Assembly: GCF_024459955.1 (NCBI RefSeq)
Contig: NZ_JANFXK010000022.1
Coordinates: 1 to 52,182 of the forward strand
DNA length: 52,182 nucleotides
Source of the DNA: Anaerovorax odorimutans
GTDB taxonomy: Bacteria > Bacillota > Clostridia > Peptostreptococcales > Anaerovoracaceae
Direction: 5' to 3'
The notes beneath the pieces were generated by a model that was not told the origin of the DNA, ran no database searches, and worked only from the letters and a program-made list of their open reading frames with translations. Of this stretch, positions 31,836 to 40,622 are shown in pieces; positions within the stretch are counted from its first letter, which is position 1, and each line of letters opens with the position of its first letter. Both the position numbers and the translations under genes were made by a program.

Positions 31836-32733
31836 AGTGGAAAATCTGCAAAAGGCTTATGGCGCGGTTCGGGCGGTTCAGGGGATCAGCTTTTACGTGG
31901 AAGAAGGCGGGCTGTTTGCTTTTCTGGGGCCCAACGGAGCGGGAAAGAGTACGACGATTGACATGATCTGCACTTTCCTCAGGCCTGACAGCGGGACCGC
32001 CATGATAAACGGCTTTACCCTGGGCAGGGAAGATGAGCAAATACGCAGATCCATCGGCGTAGTGTTCCAGGACAGTCTGCTGGACCAGCGGCTGACTGTG
32101 GAAGAAAACATGTACTGCCGGGGTGCTTTGTACGGCCTCAGGGGCAGGGCCCTTGCTCAGGCGGTGGATAAGGCCATGGACTCCGTAGGTGTCCAGGAGT
32201 ATGGAAAGCGTCCTTACGGCAAGCTGTCGGGAGGCCAGCGCCGCCGCTGTGATATTGCCCGGGCGCTTATCAATACGCCGGAAATTTTGTTCCTGGATGA
32301 GCCGACTACCGGCCTGGACCCGCAGACCAGGACGGTGGTCTGGGAAACCATACGCAGGCTGCAAAAGGAGAGGGGCATGACGGTTTTTCTGACTACCCAC
32401 TATATGGAGGAGGCTGCTGCCGCCGATTATGTGCTGGTGATCGATGATGGCAAAATCGCGGCCAAGGGGATCCCTGTACAGCTGCGGGAAACCTATGCGG
32501 CTGATCGGCTCAAGATGGTTTTGAGCGATGAGGCGGCAGCCGCGGAAATGCTTTCCGCCCTAGATGCGGACTACGCAAAGGACTCAGGCAAAATTATCGT
32601 AAAGCTGGGGAAAACGACCGACGCGCTGCCGATCCTCGATCAGTGCCGGCCATATATCAAAAGTTTTGAGGTGACGGCCGGTTCCATGGACGATGCCTTT
32701 ATGGGAATCACCGGAAAGGAGCTGAGGGAATGA
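31819..32733 (+). CDS. ABC transporter ATP-binding protein (DrrA-like)
   Basis: A 304-residue ATPase. Walker A is GPNGAGKST, the signature is KLSGGQRRRCDIARAL, Walker B is ILFLDEPTTGLD and the switch histidine is in FLTTHYMEEA. A C-terminal ~85-residue domain follows, as in DrrA/NodI-type exporters of drugs or lipids. It is translationally coupled to the permease (ATGA). It is third in the LytTR-DUF3021-ABC operon, so expression is probably under the LytTR protein. Confidence 0.94.
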   Translation: MKHIIEVENLQKAYGAVRAVQGISFYVEEGGLFAFLGPNGAGKSTTIDMICTFLRPDSGTAMINGFTLGREDEQIRRSIGVVFQDSLLDQRLTVEENMYCRGALYGLRGRALAQAVDKAMDSVGVQEYGKRPYGKLSGGQRRRCDIARALINTPEILFLDEPTTGLDPQTRTVVWETIRRLQKERGMTVFLTTHYMEEAAAADYVLVIDDGKIAAKGIPVQLRETYAADRLKMVLSDEAAAAEMLSALDADYAKDSGKIIVKLGKTTDALPILDQCRPYIKSFEVTAGSMDDAFMGITGKELRE

Positions 32734-33587
32734 TCGCTTTTACTAAAAGGAATTTATACGTGTTTTTCCGGGATCGGTCGGCGGTTTTCTTCTCGCTGCT
32801 GGCTTCCCTGATTATTGTAGGTTTATATGTCCTGTTTCTGGGCGATACCTGGGCCTCCAACTTTGAAGGCCTGGAAAATGTAAAGCAGCTGATGGACAAC
32901 TGGGTGATGGCAGGGCTTTTGTCTGTCACTTCTGTGACAACTACCCTGGGCGCTTTCGGCATCATGGTCGGCGACCGGGCGCAGAAAATCAGCAAGGATT
33001 TTTACGTTTCCCCCATGAGGCGAAGGGATCTGGCGGGCGGATATGTGCTGAGCGCCGCCATTGTGGGCTTTATACTTTCCATCATTACCCTGATCGCAGC
33101 AGAAATCTATATCGCGGCGCGGGGCGGTGAGCTTCTGGGGCTGCCCGCGCTCTTCAAGCTGCTGCTTTTGATTTTGGCAGCTGATCTGGCTAACACGGCA
33201 ATGATCTTTTTTATCACCTCGTTCTTTGAAAGCAACAATGCCTTTTCCACAGCCAGTACGATTATCGGCACGCTGATCGGTTTCATCACAGGGATTTATC
33301 TGCCGATCGGTATCCTTCCCGATGGGGTGCAGTGGCTCGTGCGACTGTTTCCAACCTCCCATGCGGCCGCTCTGATGCGGCAGACGATGATGGCGGCGCC
33401 TATGGCCGAAAGCCTTGCGGGAGCTTCGGACGCCCATGCGGCCGACTTTAAGGAGATGCTGGGAATTCACTTCTGGTTTGGAGATTATGAAATATCGGCA
33501 CTTTTGAGCCTGCTTATTCTGCTCTGCTTTGGCGCTTTATTCTTTGTCCTTGCGGCTGTCAATCTTTCGCGGAGGAAGAGAGTCTGA
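32730..33587 (+). CDS. ABC-2 type permease (DrrB-like)
   Basis: A 285-residue permease with six membrane segments and the ABC-2 pattern: MIAFTKRNLYVFFRDRSAVFFSLL at the start, FYVSPMRRRDLAGGYVLSA as the coupling helix, and GFITGIYLPIGILPDGVQWLVRLFPTSHAAALMRQ near the end, which is the ABC-2 signature. A ~40-residue loop after that signature (MAAPMAESLAGASDAH) is outside the membrane. With the DrrA-like ATPase it should form an exporter of unknown substrate. A strong terminator follows. Confidence 0.93.
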   Translation: MIAFTKRNLYVFFRDRSAVFFSLLASLIIVGLYVLFLGDTWASNFEGLENVKQLMDNWVMAGLLSVTSVTTTLGAFGIMVGDRAQKISKDFYVSPMRRRDLAGGYVLSAAIVGFILSIITLIAAEIYIAARGGELLGLPALFKLLLLILAADLANTAMIFFITSFFESNNAFSTASTIIGTLIGFITGIYLPIGILPDGVQWLVRLFPTSHAAALMRQTMMAAPMAESLAGASDAHAADFKEMLGIHFWFGDYEISALLSLLILLCFGALFFVLAAVNLSRRKRV

Positions 33588-33630
33588 GGGAGGGAAGACT
33601 TCGTAATTACCATTTATATGATTTTCATTA

Positions 33631-33655
33631 AGACCACCGGCGGCGGTGGTCTTTT
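33631..33655 (+). terminator. Intrinsic terminator of the LytTR-ABC operon
   Basis: AGACCACCG (33631-33639) pairs with CGGTGGTCT (33644-33652) around four bases and is followed by TTT, about 44 bases after the permease stop. Confidence 0.85.
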
Positions 33656-33683
33656 CTGTGGTTTGCGCGCCATGGGGTATTGC

Positions 33684-33840
33684 GGTAACTTTTCAAAAAA
33701 ATCATACAAAGTTACGCAAAGTTGTGGGTTCGCGGGGGCTCGAAACTGTGGAAAATGAAGATTTGTGCTGCCGGCCGTTCCGAAGGCCGCAGGATCGTTG
33801 AAAAGTGCGTAACTTTTTGAAAAAATCGGGATAAGTTACC
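33684..33840 (+). repeat. Repeat family A1, best-preserved copy
   Basis: Four arms are visible: GGTAACTTTT (33684-33693), AAAGTTACGC (33708-33717), GCGTAACTTT (33807-33816) and AAGTTACC (33833-33840). Arms 1-2 and 3-4 can form two local hairpins, or arms 1-4 and 2-3 can form one long nested stem. The ~90-base core (TGTGGGTTCGCGGGGGCTCG through GGCCGCAGGATCGTTG) is shared by the other copies. Confidence 0.85.
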
Positions 33841-33871
33841 GGACCTGCATTTTTGGTGAGCGGCGGGCATC

Positions 33872-34119
33872 TTTCGCTCGATAAGAAACGCCGACCCGCT
33901 TTCGCATTATAACGTGCTAAATCGTTTCCGGATCTTTTATCCAAAAAATTAGACCAAAGCGGATCTTTTTTCAACGTTTCTTCCCCTTGCCGGTCAATTC
34001 TAAGGGGAAGTTTCAAAAAAATAGATCCGTGAAACCCGCAAACCCACATATTTTGTCCGCTTTGGCCCAATTTCAAAGCAAAAAGCGCCAGGTCATCTTC
34101 TTGCCAGACAGCCCGCAAA
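33872..34119 (+). repeat. Repeat family A2, copy 3
   Basis: The A2 unit next to A1, in the same relative order as at 12.6-13.1 kb. It has AAGCGGATCTTTTTTCAACG, AAACCCGCAAACCCACATAT, TTTGTCCGCTTTGG and AAAAAGCGCCAGGTC. Open frames on both strands run through A1 and A2 but are not conserved as proteins between copies. Confidence 0.78.
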
Positions 34120-34255
34120 TTATGTTTAAAATACCAATTATAAGTTGGCAACAATATGCAGGTAATTTTATTGCATGCCGGTATAAAGAGTGGTACAATC
34201 AAATCAATACCCAACGTGAACAGGGTTTGGGATGGTTTCTGATCGGAGGGCGGGA

Positions 34256-35629
34256 ATGGAAGAAAACAATGGGCTGAATGAACTGATTTACGAATACTAT
34301 GAATCGCGTATCCTCTTTGGCATTTACCGGTATGGTGAACAATTGAAGTCGGTGCCGCAAATCTGCGCTTCTTTTGGATTAGCGCGCAATACAGTTCAGA
34401 CCGCCTTAAGAAAATTAGAGAAAAACGGATATATAAAAACAGAAAAACGGAAAGTTGCCAGGGTTGTTTATCAGGGAACGGAGGATCTGTTCAGGGAAAA
34501 CGCCGCAAAGTATTTTGCGCCGCGTAAAGAGGGATTCCTGGATTTTCGCCATGCCGGCAATCTGATGTTTTTACCGATATGGGAGAAGGGTCTGCGGAAT
34601 ATAAAAATGAACAGGCAAAATGCTGTCTGCGGAAAAGGGGATGCAGTCCCCTCAGAACCATCGAAGTTATATATGGATGTTCTGAACAGCTTTGACAATG
34701 ATTTAATGCGGGGCCTTTATTGGCAGTGCCTGCGTTACCTCAGCTATTTTTACCCCAAAAGAAATGACAGAAAGGCCAATTATGTGACGGAGGATTTATT
34801 GTCGGAGGAGAAAGCCAACAGACTCAAGCAGGAAACGGATGTCTATTATGAGCGGGTTTTGTGGGAAGTGCTGGACTTTGCCGAGTCAATGTATGGGAAA
34901 CAGGGCCTGGAAAAGGTCGATCAGATTCCCTTTACATGGATAATCTACCGCAGGCGGCCCCAGGTGCGGTATACCCTGGCCTCTGCGATTATCCGTCAGA
35001 TTCTGTGGGAACGTTATCCGCCAGGCAGTTATCTGCCGTCCCTGCCTAAAATGGCAGAGCAATATCAGGTTTCCCTAAGCACGGTGCGCCGGACATTGGA
35101 AGTGCTGCAAGCTCTGGGAGTGACCCAAACCCACATGGGAGTCGGCACTGAGGTCTGCCTAAAGCCCATAGACCCAGATATAATCAACAAGTCTGAAATC
35201 CAGGAAAATCTGCGGCTGCACGGAGAAGCGATGCAGCTTCTGGCCCTGACGGTCCGCAATGTAACACTTTACACTTTGGAATCGGCTGCGAAAGATAAGA
35301 GGGAAAACCTTTTACAGGAAATCAGTAAACTCCATGGAAAAAACAACAATATCCTTTGCATAGATGTTCTTTTAAAGTTTATTTCCCGCCAATGCCCGTC
35401 TGCCTTCATACGGGAATGCTATGGCAAGCTGAGTGAGCTGGCGGCATGGGGCTACATTTTCTTTGCCGTCTTGAGGGGTACAGGAAGACAGCCGGATATG
35501 GATCTAACTGATTTTATCAGTCAGTTAGAAAGGGATTTACAGACCGATCATTTGACCGCATTTGCTGAAAAATGGCAGTCATTTATTGAGGACAGAACGA
35601 ACTTTTTCTATTCGAATTTTTCGCTGTGA
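34256..35629 (+). CDS. GntR-type regulator with two winged-helix domains
   Basis: A 457-residue regulator. A first GntR-like winged helix (residues ~8-75) contains LIYEYYESRILFGIYRYGEQLKSV and the recognition helix FGLARNTVQTALRKLEKNGYI. A ~150-residue linker domain follows, then a second winged helix (~240-310) with ASAIIRQILWERYPPGSYLPSL and MAEQYQVSLSTVRRTLEVLQALG. The last ~150 residues are helical and unassigned. Single GntR proteins normally carry one such domain. ATG 34256 has GGAGGG 5 bases upstream. Its stop overlaps a GTG of the next open frame, so it is likely to be co-transcribed with the GGDEF/EAL gene and may control it. Confidence 0.85.
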   Translation: MEENNGLNELIYEYYESRILFGIYRYGEQLKSVPQICASFGLARNTVQTALRKLEKNGYIKTEKRKVARVVYQGTEDLFRENAAKYFAPRKEGFLDFRHAGNLMFLPIWEKGLRNIKMNRQNAVCGKGDAVPSEPSKLYMDVLNSFDNDLMRGLYWQCLRYLSYFYPKRNDRKANYVTEDLLSEEKANRLKQETDVYYERVLWEVLDFAESMYGKQGLEKVDQIPFTWIIYRRRPQVRYTLASAIIRQILWERYPPGSYLPSLPKMAEQYQVSLSTVRRTLEVLQALGVTQTHMGVGTEVCLKPIDPDIINKSEIQENLRLHGEAMQLLALTVRNVTLYTLESAAKDKRENLLQEISKLHGKNNNILCIDVLLKFISRQCPSAFIRECYGKLSELAAWGYIFFAVLRGTGRQPDMDLTDFISQLERDLQTDHLTAFAEKWQSFIEDRTNFFYSNFSL

Positions 35630-35697
35630 AGCGGCCAGTGGAAAAGGTGAAGACACCTTTCCCGGCACAGGACGGTATTAAAGAGAAGGAGGCTGCT

Positions 35698-38418
35698 GTG
35701 CAAAAAAAAGTATTTCCAATTATTTTAGTTATCGCCATGCTGGCATCGAGCCTGATTTCCTTCTTTTTCATTTACAGTCTTCAGGGAAATGCCAAAGTGA
35801 TCAATTATACAGGCGTTGTAAGAGGAGCGACTCAGAGGCTGATAAAACAGGAGCTGAATCATCAGCCAAATGATGCTCTGATTGCAAAAATCGACGGTAT
35901 TTTAAAGGAATTGTACACCGGAGAAGGCGATTATGGTCTTACGCGCCTGGATAGCGATGAGTTTCAGGATCTGCTTGTCCAAATGCAGGAGGAATGGAAA
36001 CAATTGAAAAAAGAGATCTACCGGGTTCGCGGCGGAGAGGATGCCGGGGCTTTGTTTGCCGACAGTGAATCCTTTTTTGACCTGGCGGACAGGACGGTAG
36101 CTTCTGCGGAGCAGTTTTCCGAAAAACGAGTGCGCTCCGCAGCACAAAGCCTGCTGATTCTCAACTGTGCGTTTACCTTGCTTGTCATCCTGATCTGCAT
36201 TTATAACGCGAGGCAGGCACGGCTTCGGAGGGAGATTGAGAAAGCCGGGGAGGAAAATCAAAGGAAGATGCAGCAGCTGTCCCAATTGGAGGAGAGCTTA
36301 CAGGCGCCCATGAATGAGATCTCTGAAATGATGTATGTGACGGATACGGAAAATTATGATTTGCTGTTTTTAAATCAGGCCGGTATGGAATCCTTTCATG
36401 TGGATTCGCTGGAGGGGAAAAAATGTTACCGCGTTATCCAAGGGGAGGATGCACCCTGTGAATTCTGTCCCATTCAGATGCTGCGGGAAGGTGAAAACTA
36501 TACATGGGAGCATACAAACCCCATAACCGGACGTCATTACATATTGAAGGACCGTTTGCTTGAATGGAACGGCCGGCCGGCAAAAATGGAGATTGCCTTT
36601 GATACTACCAAGGCTGAACGGGAAAAAACAATCTTAAAGTTCACTCTGGAAGCCGAAAAAATGGTTACAGAATGTGTAAGTATGCTGTATCGGCAGCATG
36701 ACATCGTTAAGACAACTTCACAGGTTCTGAAAAAATTCGGATCTTTTCTTTCCGCGGACCGCACCTATATTGTTGATATTGAAGATGGAAAGCTGTACAA
36801 CCGGCTTGAATGGTGCGCCGACGGTGTGCCTGCCCATAAAGATAAAATGCAGGGCATTAAATTTTCGCTGATTGAACGCTGGCTTCCATATTTTGAACAG
36901 CAGGAATGTATTGTAATCCAGGACCTGGAAGAGATTAAAGAGCTGAGTCCGGCTGAATACCAGCTCATGCGCGGACAGTCCATCACGAGCCTTGTGGCAG
37001 CGCCGCTGGCAAGCGCCGGAAAATTGCAGGGCTATCTGGCCGTCGACAACCCGCCGGCCGAACAAATCATGAATGTTGCTTCTCTGCTTCAAACCTTGTG
37101 CTATTTTCTGCTGCTTGCGCGCAACAATGCAGAGAACCAGCGCGAGCTTTTGCATTTAAGCTACTTTGATACCCTCACTTCCTTTTATAATAGAAACCGC
37201 TATATCGAAGACACCAATGCTCCGGCTCACCCAAACAGCCCGGTGGGAGTTGTTTATCTGGATGTCAATGGCTTAAAGGACATCAACGATCAGTACGGCC
37301 ATGAGTTTGGCGATATGGTTTTGGTTGAGTGTGCGAAGCGAATGAAGCAGGTCTTTGAGGGAGCGGATTTCTATCGCATCGGTGGTGATGAGTTCGTGAT
37401 TATTTGCCCGGATATCAAAAAGGATGTATTTCACAGCAGGCTGCGCGAACTGAGATCCCAGTTCCACAAGGACCCGCTTTATCGGGCGGCCATCGGTTCC
37501 CAGTGGGCCGAATCTGTCAGCAATTTAAAACAGACGATTGCCAACGCAGATGCAAAGATGTACGAGGATAAGAAAGAATTTTACCAGCTGCATCCTGTTT
37601 CACAGCGTTACCGCCATCACAGCGATGAAATTCTGCGCCTCGCCGATCCCAGTGTTCTGAAGGAGGAATTGCAAAAGAACCGCTTTGAAGTGTATCTCCA
37701 GCCCAAGGTGTCCTCATCCGATCAGGAGGCCGTCGGCGCCGAGGCGCTGATCCGGTACCGCTCGAAATCCGATACTCTGGTGCTCCCAGGCAACTTTCTT
37801 CCATTGCTGGAGGAAAACGAGTCGATCAGTCTGGTGGATTTTTATGTATTCCGGTTTGTCTGCGCGAAGCTGAAAGACTGGATGGATCAGGGAAAACAGG
37901 CTTACCCGGTATCGGTAAACTTTTCTATGTCCTCATTGATGCAGCCTTCTTTTGTGGAACATCTCACGACTATCTGTGAGACGTATGGCATTTCTCCGCA
38001 TTATATGGAAATAGAGGTTACGGAGAAAATACATGATATGGAGGGCTTGGATATAAAGGCGTTGATTTCCAGTCTGCATGATGCAGGCTTCGCAGTCGCA
38101 ATCGATGATTTCGGAACCGAGTATGCCAGCCTGGCGCTTCTCTCGGAGATTGATTTTGACGTACTCAAGCTGGATAAGAGCATGATCGATAATATTGCCT
38201 GCAATCCTAAAACCAAAACGATTGTAGAGCTTATCTCCGATGTCTGCCGCAGCCTGGGAGTCAACCTGGTTGCGGAGGGAATTGAAAATGAGGAACAGTT
38301 TGCGGCCCTCCGTTCCTGCGGCGTGGATTTGGCCCAGGGATTTCTATTCAGCAAACCTCTGCCCATGGAGGAATACGAAACGAGCTATTTAAAAGCAACG
38401 GATGACAAAGAGAAGTAA
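35698..38418 (+). CDS. Membrane-bound GGDEF-EAL cyclic-di-GMP enzyme
   Basis: A 906-residue protein. Two membrane helices (residues ~5-27 and ~145-170) enclose a ~115-residue outer sensor domain. A PAS-like segment (~200-290, with CEFCPIQML), a GAF-like domain (~310-460), GGDEF (~480-630, motif RIGGDEF near residue 560) and EAL (~650-890) follow. The EAL catalytic set is visible: [43 protein letters not shown] and AQGFLF. Both cyclase and phosphodiesterase motifs look intact. GTG 35698 has AAGGAGG 5 bases upstream; a GTG at 35626 overlaps the previous stop and is less likely. It ends 43 bases before a chemoreceptor gene. Confidence 0.92.
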   Translation: MQKKVFPIILVIAMLASSLISFFFIYSLQGNAKVINYTGVVRGATQRLIKQELNHQPNDALIAKIDGILKELYTGEGDYGLTRLDSDEFQDLLVQMQEEWKQLKKEIYRVRGGEDAGALFADSESFFDLADRTVASAEQFSEKRVRSAAQSLLILNCAFTLLVILICIYNARQARLRREIEKAGEENQRKMQQLSQLEESLQAPMNEISEMMYVTDTENYDLLFLNQAGMESFHVDSLEGKKCYRVIQGEDAPCEFCPIQMLREGENYTWEHTNPITGRHYILKDRLLEWNGRPAKMEIAFDTTKAEREKTILKFTLEAEKMVTECVSMLYRQHDIVKTTSQVLKKFGSFLSADRTYIVDIEDGKLYNRLEWCADGVPAHKDKMQGIKFSLIERWLPYFEQQECIVIQDLEEIKELSPAEYQLMRGQSITSLVAAPLASAGKLQGYLAVDNPPAEQIMNVASLLQTLCYFLLLARNNAENQRELLHLSYFDTLTSFYNRNRYIEDTNAPAHPNSPVGVVYLDVNGLKDINDQYGHEFGDMVLVECAKRMKQVFEGADFYRIGGDEFVIICPDIKKDVFHSRLRELRSQFHKDPLYRAAIGSQWAESVSNLKQTIANADAKMYEDKKEFYQLHPVSQRYRHHSDEILRLADPSVLKEELQKNRFEVYLQPKVSSSDQEAVGAEALIRYRSKSDTLVLPGNFLPLLEENESISLVDFYVFRFVCAKLKDWMDQGKQAYPVSVNFSMSSLMQPSFVEHLTTICETYGISPHYMEIEVTEKIHDMEGLDIKALISSLHDAGFAVAIDDFGTEYASLALLSEIDFDVLKLDKSMIDNIACNPKTKTIVELISDVCRSLGVNLVAEGIENEEQFAALRSCGVDLAQGFLFSKPLPMEEYETSYLKATDDKEK

Positions 38419-38461
38419 TATACATAAAAGGAAAACTATTTGGCTACAGCTTGGAGGAATT

Positions 38462-40147
38462 ATGTTAGAAAATATACGGAATATGAAATTGAAATCCAGA
38501 ATGTTATTGTCATATGCAGTGATAGTCGTAATATGTCTGACTGCAAGCATCACTGCATTATTCATGCTTAATAAAATTGGCAATAACATGGCTTCCTTTT
38601 ATGATAATAATTACACGGTCACGGTTAATGTATGGCTGGCCAGGAAGGAAATGCAGGCCGCACGGGCGGATATCCTGAGTGCCATAATGGCTCCGGATAA
38701 GAATGAAGCGGAGAATTCCATTAAAGAAGCGAGCAATAGTCTTGGGAATATGCGGAAAACATTCCCTGTGATTCGTAAATCGTTCAAAGGGGATCTGGCA
38801 ATGGTGGATCAGGTTGATTCCCTTTTGCAGCAGGCGATCGTACACCGCGACCAAGTGTTTGATCTGATAGAGGCAGGAAAGCGCGAGGAAGCTTATCAAA
38901 TTCTGGAATCCAGTTATGTTCCAATTTTGGACCAGATGGCAGATACTCTGAAAGCGATAGCAGATGTAGCGGGCGAGAACGCACTGCTTATGGTGAAAGA
39001 GGGAGAGCGCGCCCAGACAACGGTAATCATTATCGTTTCTGTGGTCCTGGTTTTGAGTATCATGTTAGCATTATTATTTGGCCTCTATATTATTAAAAGT
39101 ATCAGAAGGCCTGTAAAGGAGATTGAGGATGCGGCCCAGAAACTGGCAAAGGGAGAATTGGACGGCGCGCTCATTACCTATACATCGAAGGATGAATTAG
39201 GCAGACTGTCGAACAGTATACAGGATTTAATCAACTACCAGAAGACGATTATTGAAGATATCGACTATATGCTTGGCTCCATGTCTGAAGGAGATTTTAG
39301 GGTTAAATCCAAAGTGAAAGATTATTATAGGGGTCAATACGATCGCATCTTAATATCAATGAGAGGTCTTTGCGGCAGCCTCAGCAGTATCCTGTTGCAG
39401 ATTAACCAGTCGGCAAAACAGGTTGCTGACGGCAGCGAACAGATATCCTCGGGAGCGCAGGCACTTGCTTTAGGGGCGGCGGAACAGGCCGGTTCGGTCG
39501 AAGAACTTGCTGCCGCCGTAAATAATATATCACAGCATGTAAAAGAAACAGAGGAAAATGCAAATGATGCACGCGTGCAGACGGATCAGGCCGGCGCACA
39601 GGTTGCTACGAGTAATCAGCAGATGCAGAAGATGATCCTAGCAATGAAAGAAATCAGTGAAAAGTCCAATCAAATTGACAAGATCATAAAAACAATAGAG
39701 GACATTGCTTTTCAAACGAATATCCTGGCTTTAAATGCTTCTGTAGAGGCTGCACGAGTAGGTGAAGCCGGAGAGGGCTTTGCTGTAGTGGCAAAGGAGA
39801 TTCGCAATTTAGCTGACAGAATATCTATTGCGTCTAAAAATACAACAACGTTGATAAAGGAAACAGTGGCAGCGGTTGATAAAGGGAAAACCGTTGCTCA
39901 CACAACGGCAGAGGCGCTGGCCGATGTCGTGGAAAGCACAAAGCAGGTTGTAAGGACCGTGGATATGATAGCCAGCGCAACCCAATATCAAAGTGAGTCC
40001 ATTTCACATATTACAGATGAAGTGGAACAGATATCCAATGTCGTGCAGAATAATTCTGCGACATCAGAAGAACTGGCGGCTGCCAGCGAAGATCTTTCCT
40101 CTCAGGCGCAGGTATTGGAAAAGCTGGTCAGCCAGTTTAAAATATGA
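38462..40147 (+). CDS. Methyl-accepting chemotaxis protein
   Basis: A 561-residue chemoreceptor. TM1 is at ~residues 13-35, followed by a four-helix-bundle sensor domain of about 150 residues, TM2 at ~190-215, HAMP ([19 protein letters not shown] onward) and a signalling domain. The hairpin tip is the conserved [38 protein letters not shown] region. It would pass ligand signals to CheA/CheW, or to other partners; no che genes are in the window. ATG 38462 with GGAGG is chosen over an earlier ATG at 38402 inside the preceding gene. With the upstream genes it forms a signalling module. Confidence 0.94.
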   Translation: MLENIRNMKLKSRMLLSYAVIVVICLTASITALFMLNKIGNNMASFYDNNYTVTVNVWLARKEMQAARADILSAIMAPDKNEAENSIKEASNSLGNMRKTFPVIRKSFKGDLAMVDQVDSLLQQAIVHRDQVFDLIEAGKREEAYQILESSYVPILDQMADTLKAIADVAGENALLMVKEGERAQTTVIIIVSVVLVLSIMLALLFGLYIIKSIRRPVKEIEDAAQKLAKGELDGALITYTSKDELGRLSNSIQDLINYQKTIIEDIDYMLGSMSEGDFRVKSKVKDYYRGQYDRILISMRGLCGSLSSILLQINQSAKQVADGSEQISSGAQALALGAAEQAGSVEELAAAVNNISQHVKETEENANDARVQTDQAGAQVATSNQQMQKMILAMKEISEKSNQIDKIIKTIEDIAFQTNILALNASVEAARVGEAGEGFAVVAKEIRNLADRISIASKNTTTLIKETVAAVDKGKTVAHTTAEALADVVESTKQVVRTVDMIASATQYQSESISHITDEVEQISNVVQNNSATSEELAAASEDLSSQAQVLEKLVSQFKI

Positions 40148-40216
40148 GGGGGAGAATTTTGAAGCTGTGGATGGATGCAATATTTACTCTCTGAGATTAT
40201 ACATGATGAAAGGCTC

Positions 40217-40246
40217 TTGACTGGGTATGTGCGGCCCCAGTATAAT
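40217..40246 (+). promoter_or_regulatory. Promoter of the MATE leader transcript
   Basis: TTGACT (40217-40222), an 18-base spacer and a perfect TATAAT (40241-40246), 70 bases after the chemoreceptor stop. Confidence 0.65.
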
Positions 40247-40268
40247 AAACAGATAAAAGGAAAACTTT

Positions 40269-40313
40269 ATGAAACTCACAATAGCAAAGGCTCCGTATAA
40301 ATGGATAAGATGA
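40269..40313 (+). CDS. Possible 14-residue leader peptide (MKLTIAKAPYKWIR)
   Basis: ATG 40269 has AAAAGG 8 bases upstream and lies 23 bases after the -10 of a good promoter. The frame ends after 14 codons, followed by an intrinsic-terminator-like hairpin before the MATE gene. This is the layout of drug-inducible leader peptides. It is too short for a firm call. Confidence 0.3.
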   Translation: MKLTIAKAPYKWIR

Positions 40314-40439
40314 GACATTATGCGGGGCAGCGAAGAGCAGAGAACCTGCTCATTTTCTCATCGGCAGACAACAGCGAAAGGGCGTAATAAAACGCCTTAT
40401 TTGTGTGCCGCTGAGATAAAATAAAGAACTGTGATGAAG

Positions 40440-40469
40440 AGACCGCAGGTGTTTGCTTTGCGGTCTTTT
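40440..40469 (+). terminator. Terminator/attenuator-like hairpin upstream of the MATE gene
   Basis: AGACCGCA (40440-40447) pairs with TGCGGTCT (40459-40466) around 11 bases, followed by TTT. It lies between the promoter at 40217 and the MATE start at 40623, so it would cut the transcript unless readthrough occurs. Confidence 0.6.
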
Positions 40470-40622
40470 GCGTTGTGCTAAACTTTTTATATTGGCAGAA
40501 GGTCCGCGGATGGCCTGCTGCCTTTTTCTTTTGGAGGAATCCTGCGTTCCGCATGAGCCGATAAATCGCGATTCTGGAACACAAATCGCCAAAATTGTTA
40601 TGAAATGAAAGGATATATTCAT

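Larger units (their letters stand above)
40148..40622. other. Leader region ahead of the MATE gene
   Basis: This 475-base gap holds a promoter (40217-40246), a 14-codon frame (40269), a GGCGT/ACGCC hairpin (40381-40396), a terminator-like hairpin (40440-40469) and a short repeat TTCTGGAACACAAATCGC (40571-40588) that also occurs with one change at 16853. No long gene is supported. Confidence 0.6.

Noticed and set aside
33702-34214. 170-residue - strand reading frame
   Set aside because: It lies wholly in the A1-A2 repeat. The matching frames in the other copies (12770-13102, 27062-27277, 43282-43641) are broken differently and have no ribosome sites, so it is a by-product of the repeat.
40318-40584. 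88-residue - strand frame with an IYRLMRNAGFLQ start, recalling an IS3-type transposase
   Set aside because: Only a dozen residues give that impression; no DDE motifs, no ribosome site, and the frame covers the terminator-like hairpin of the MATE leader.
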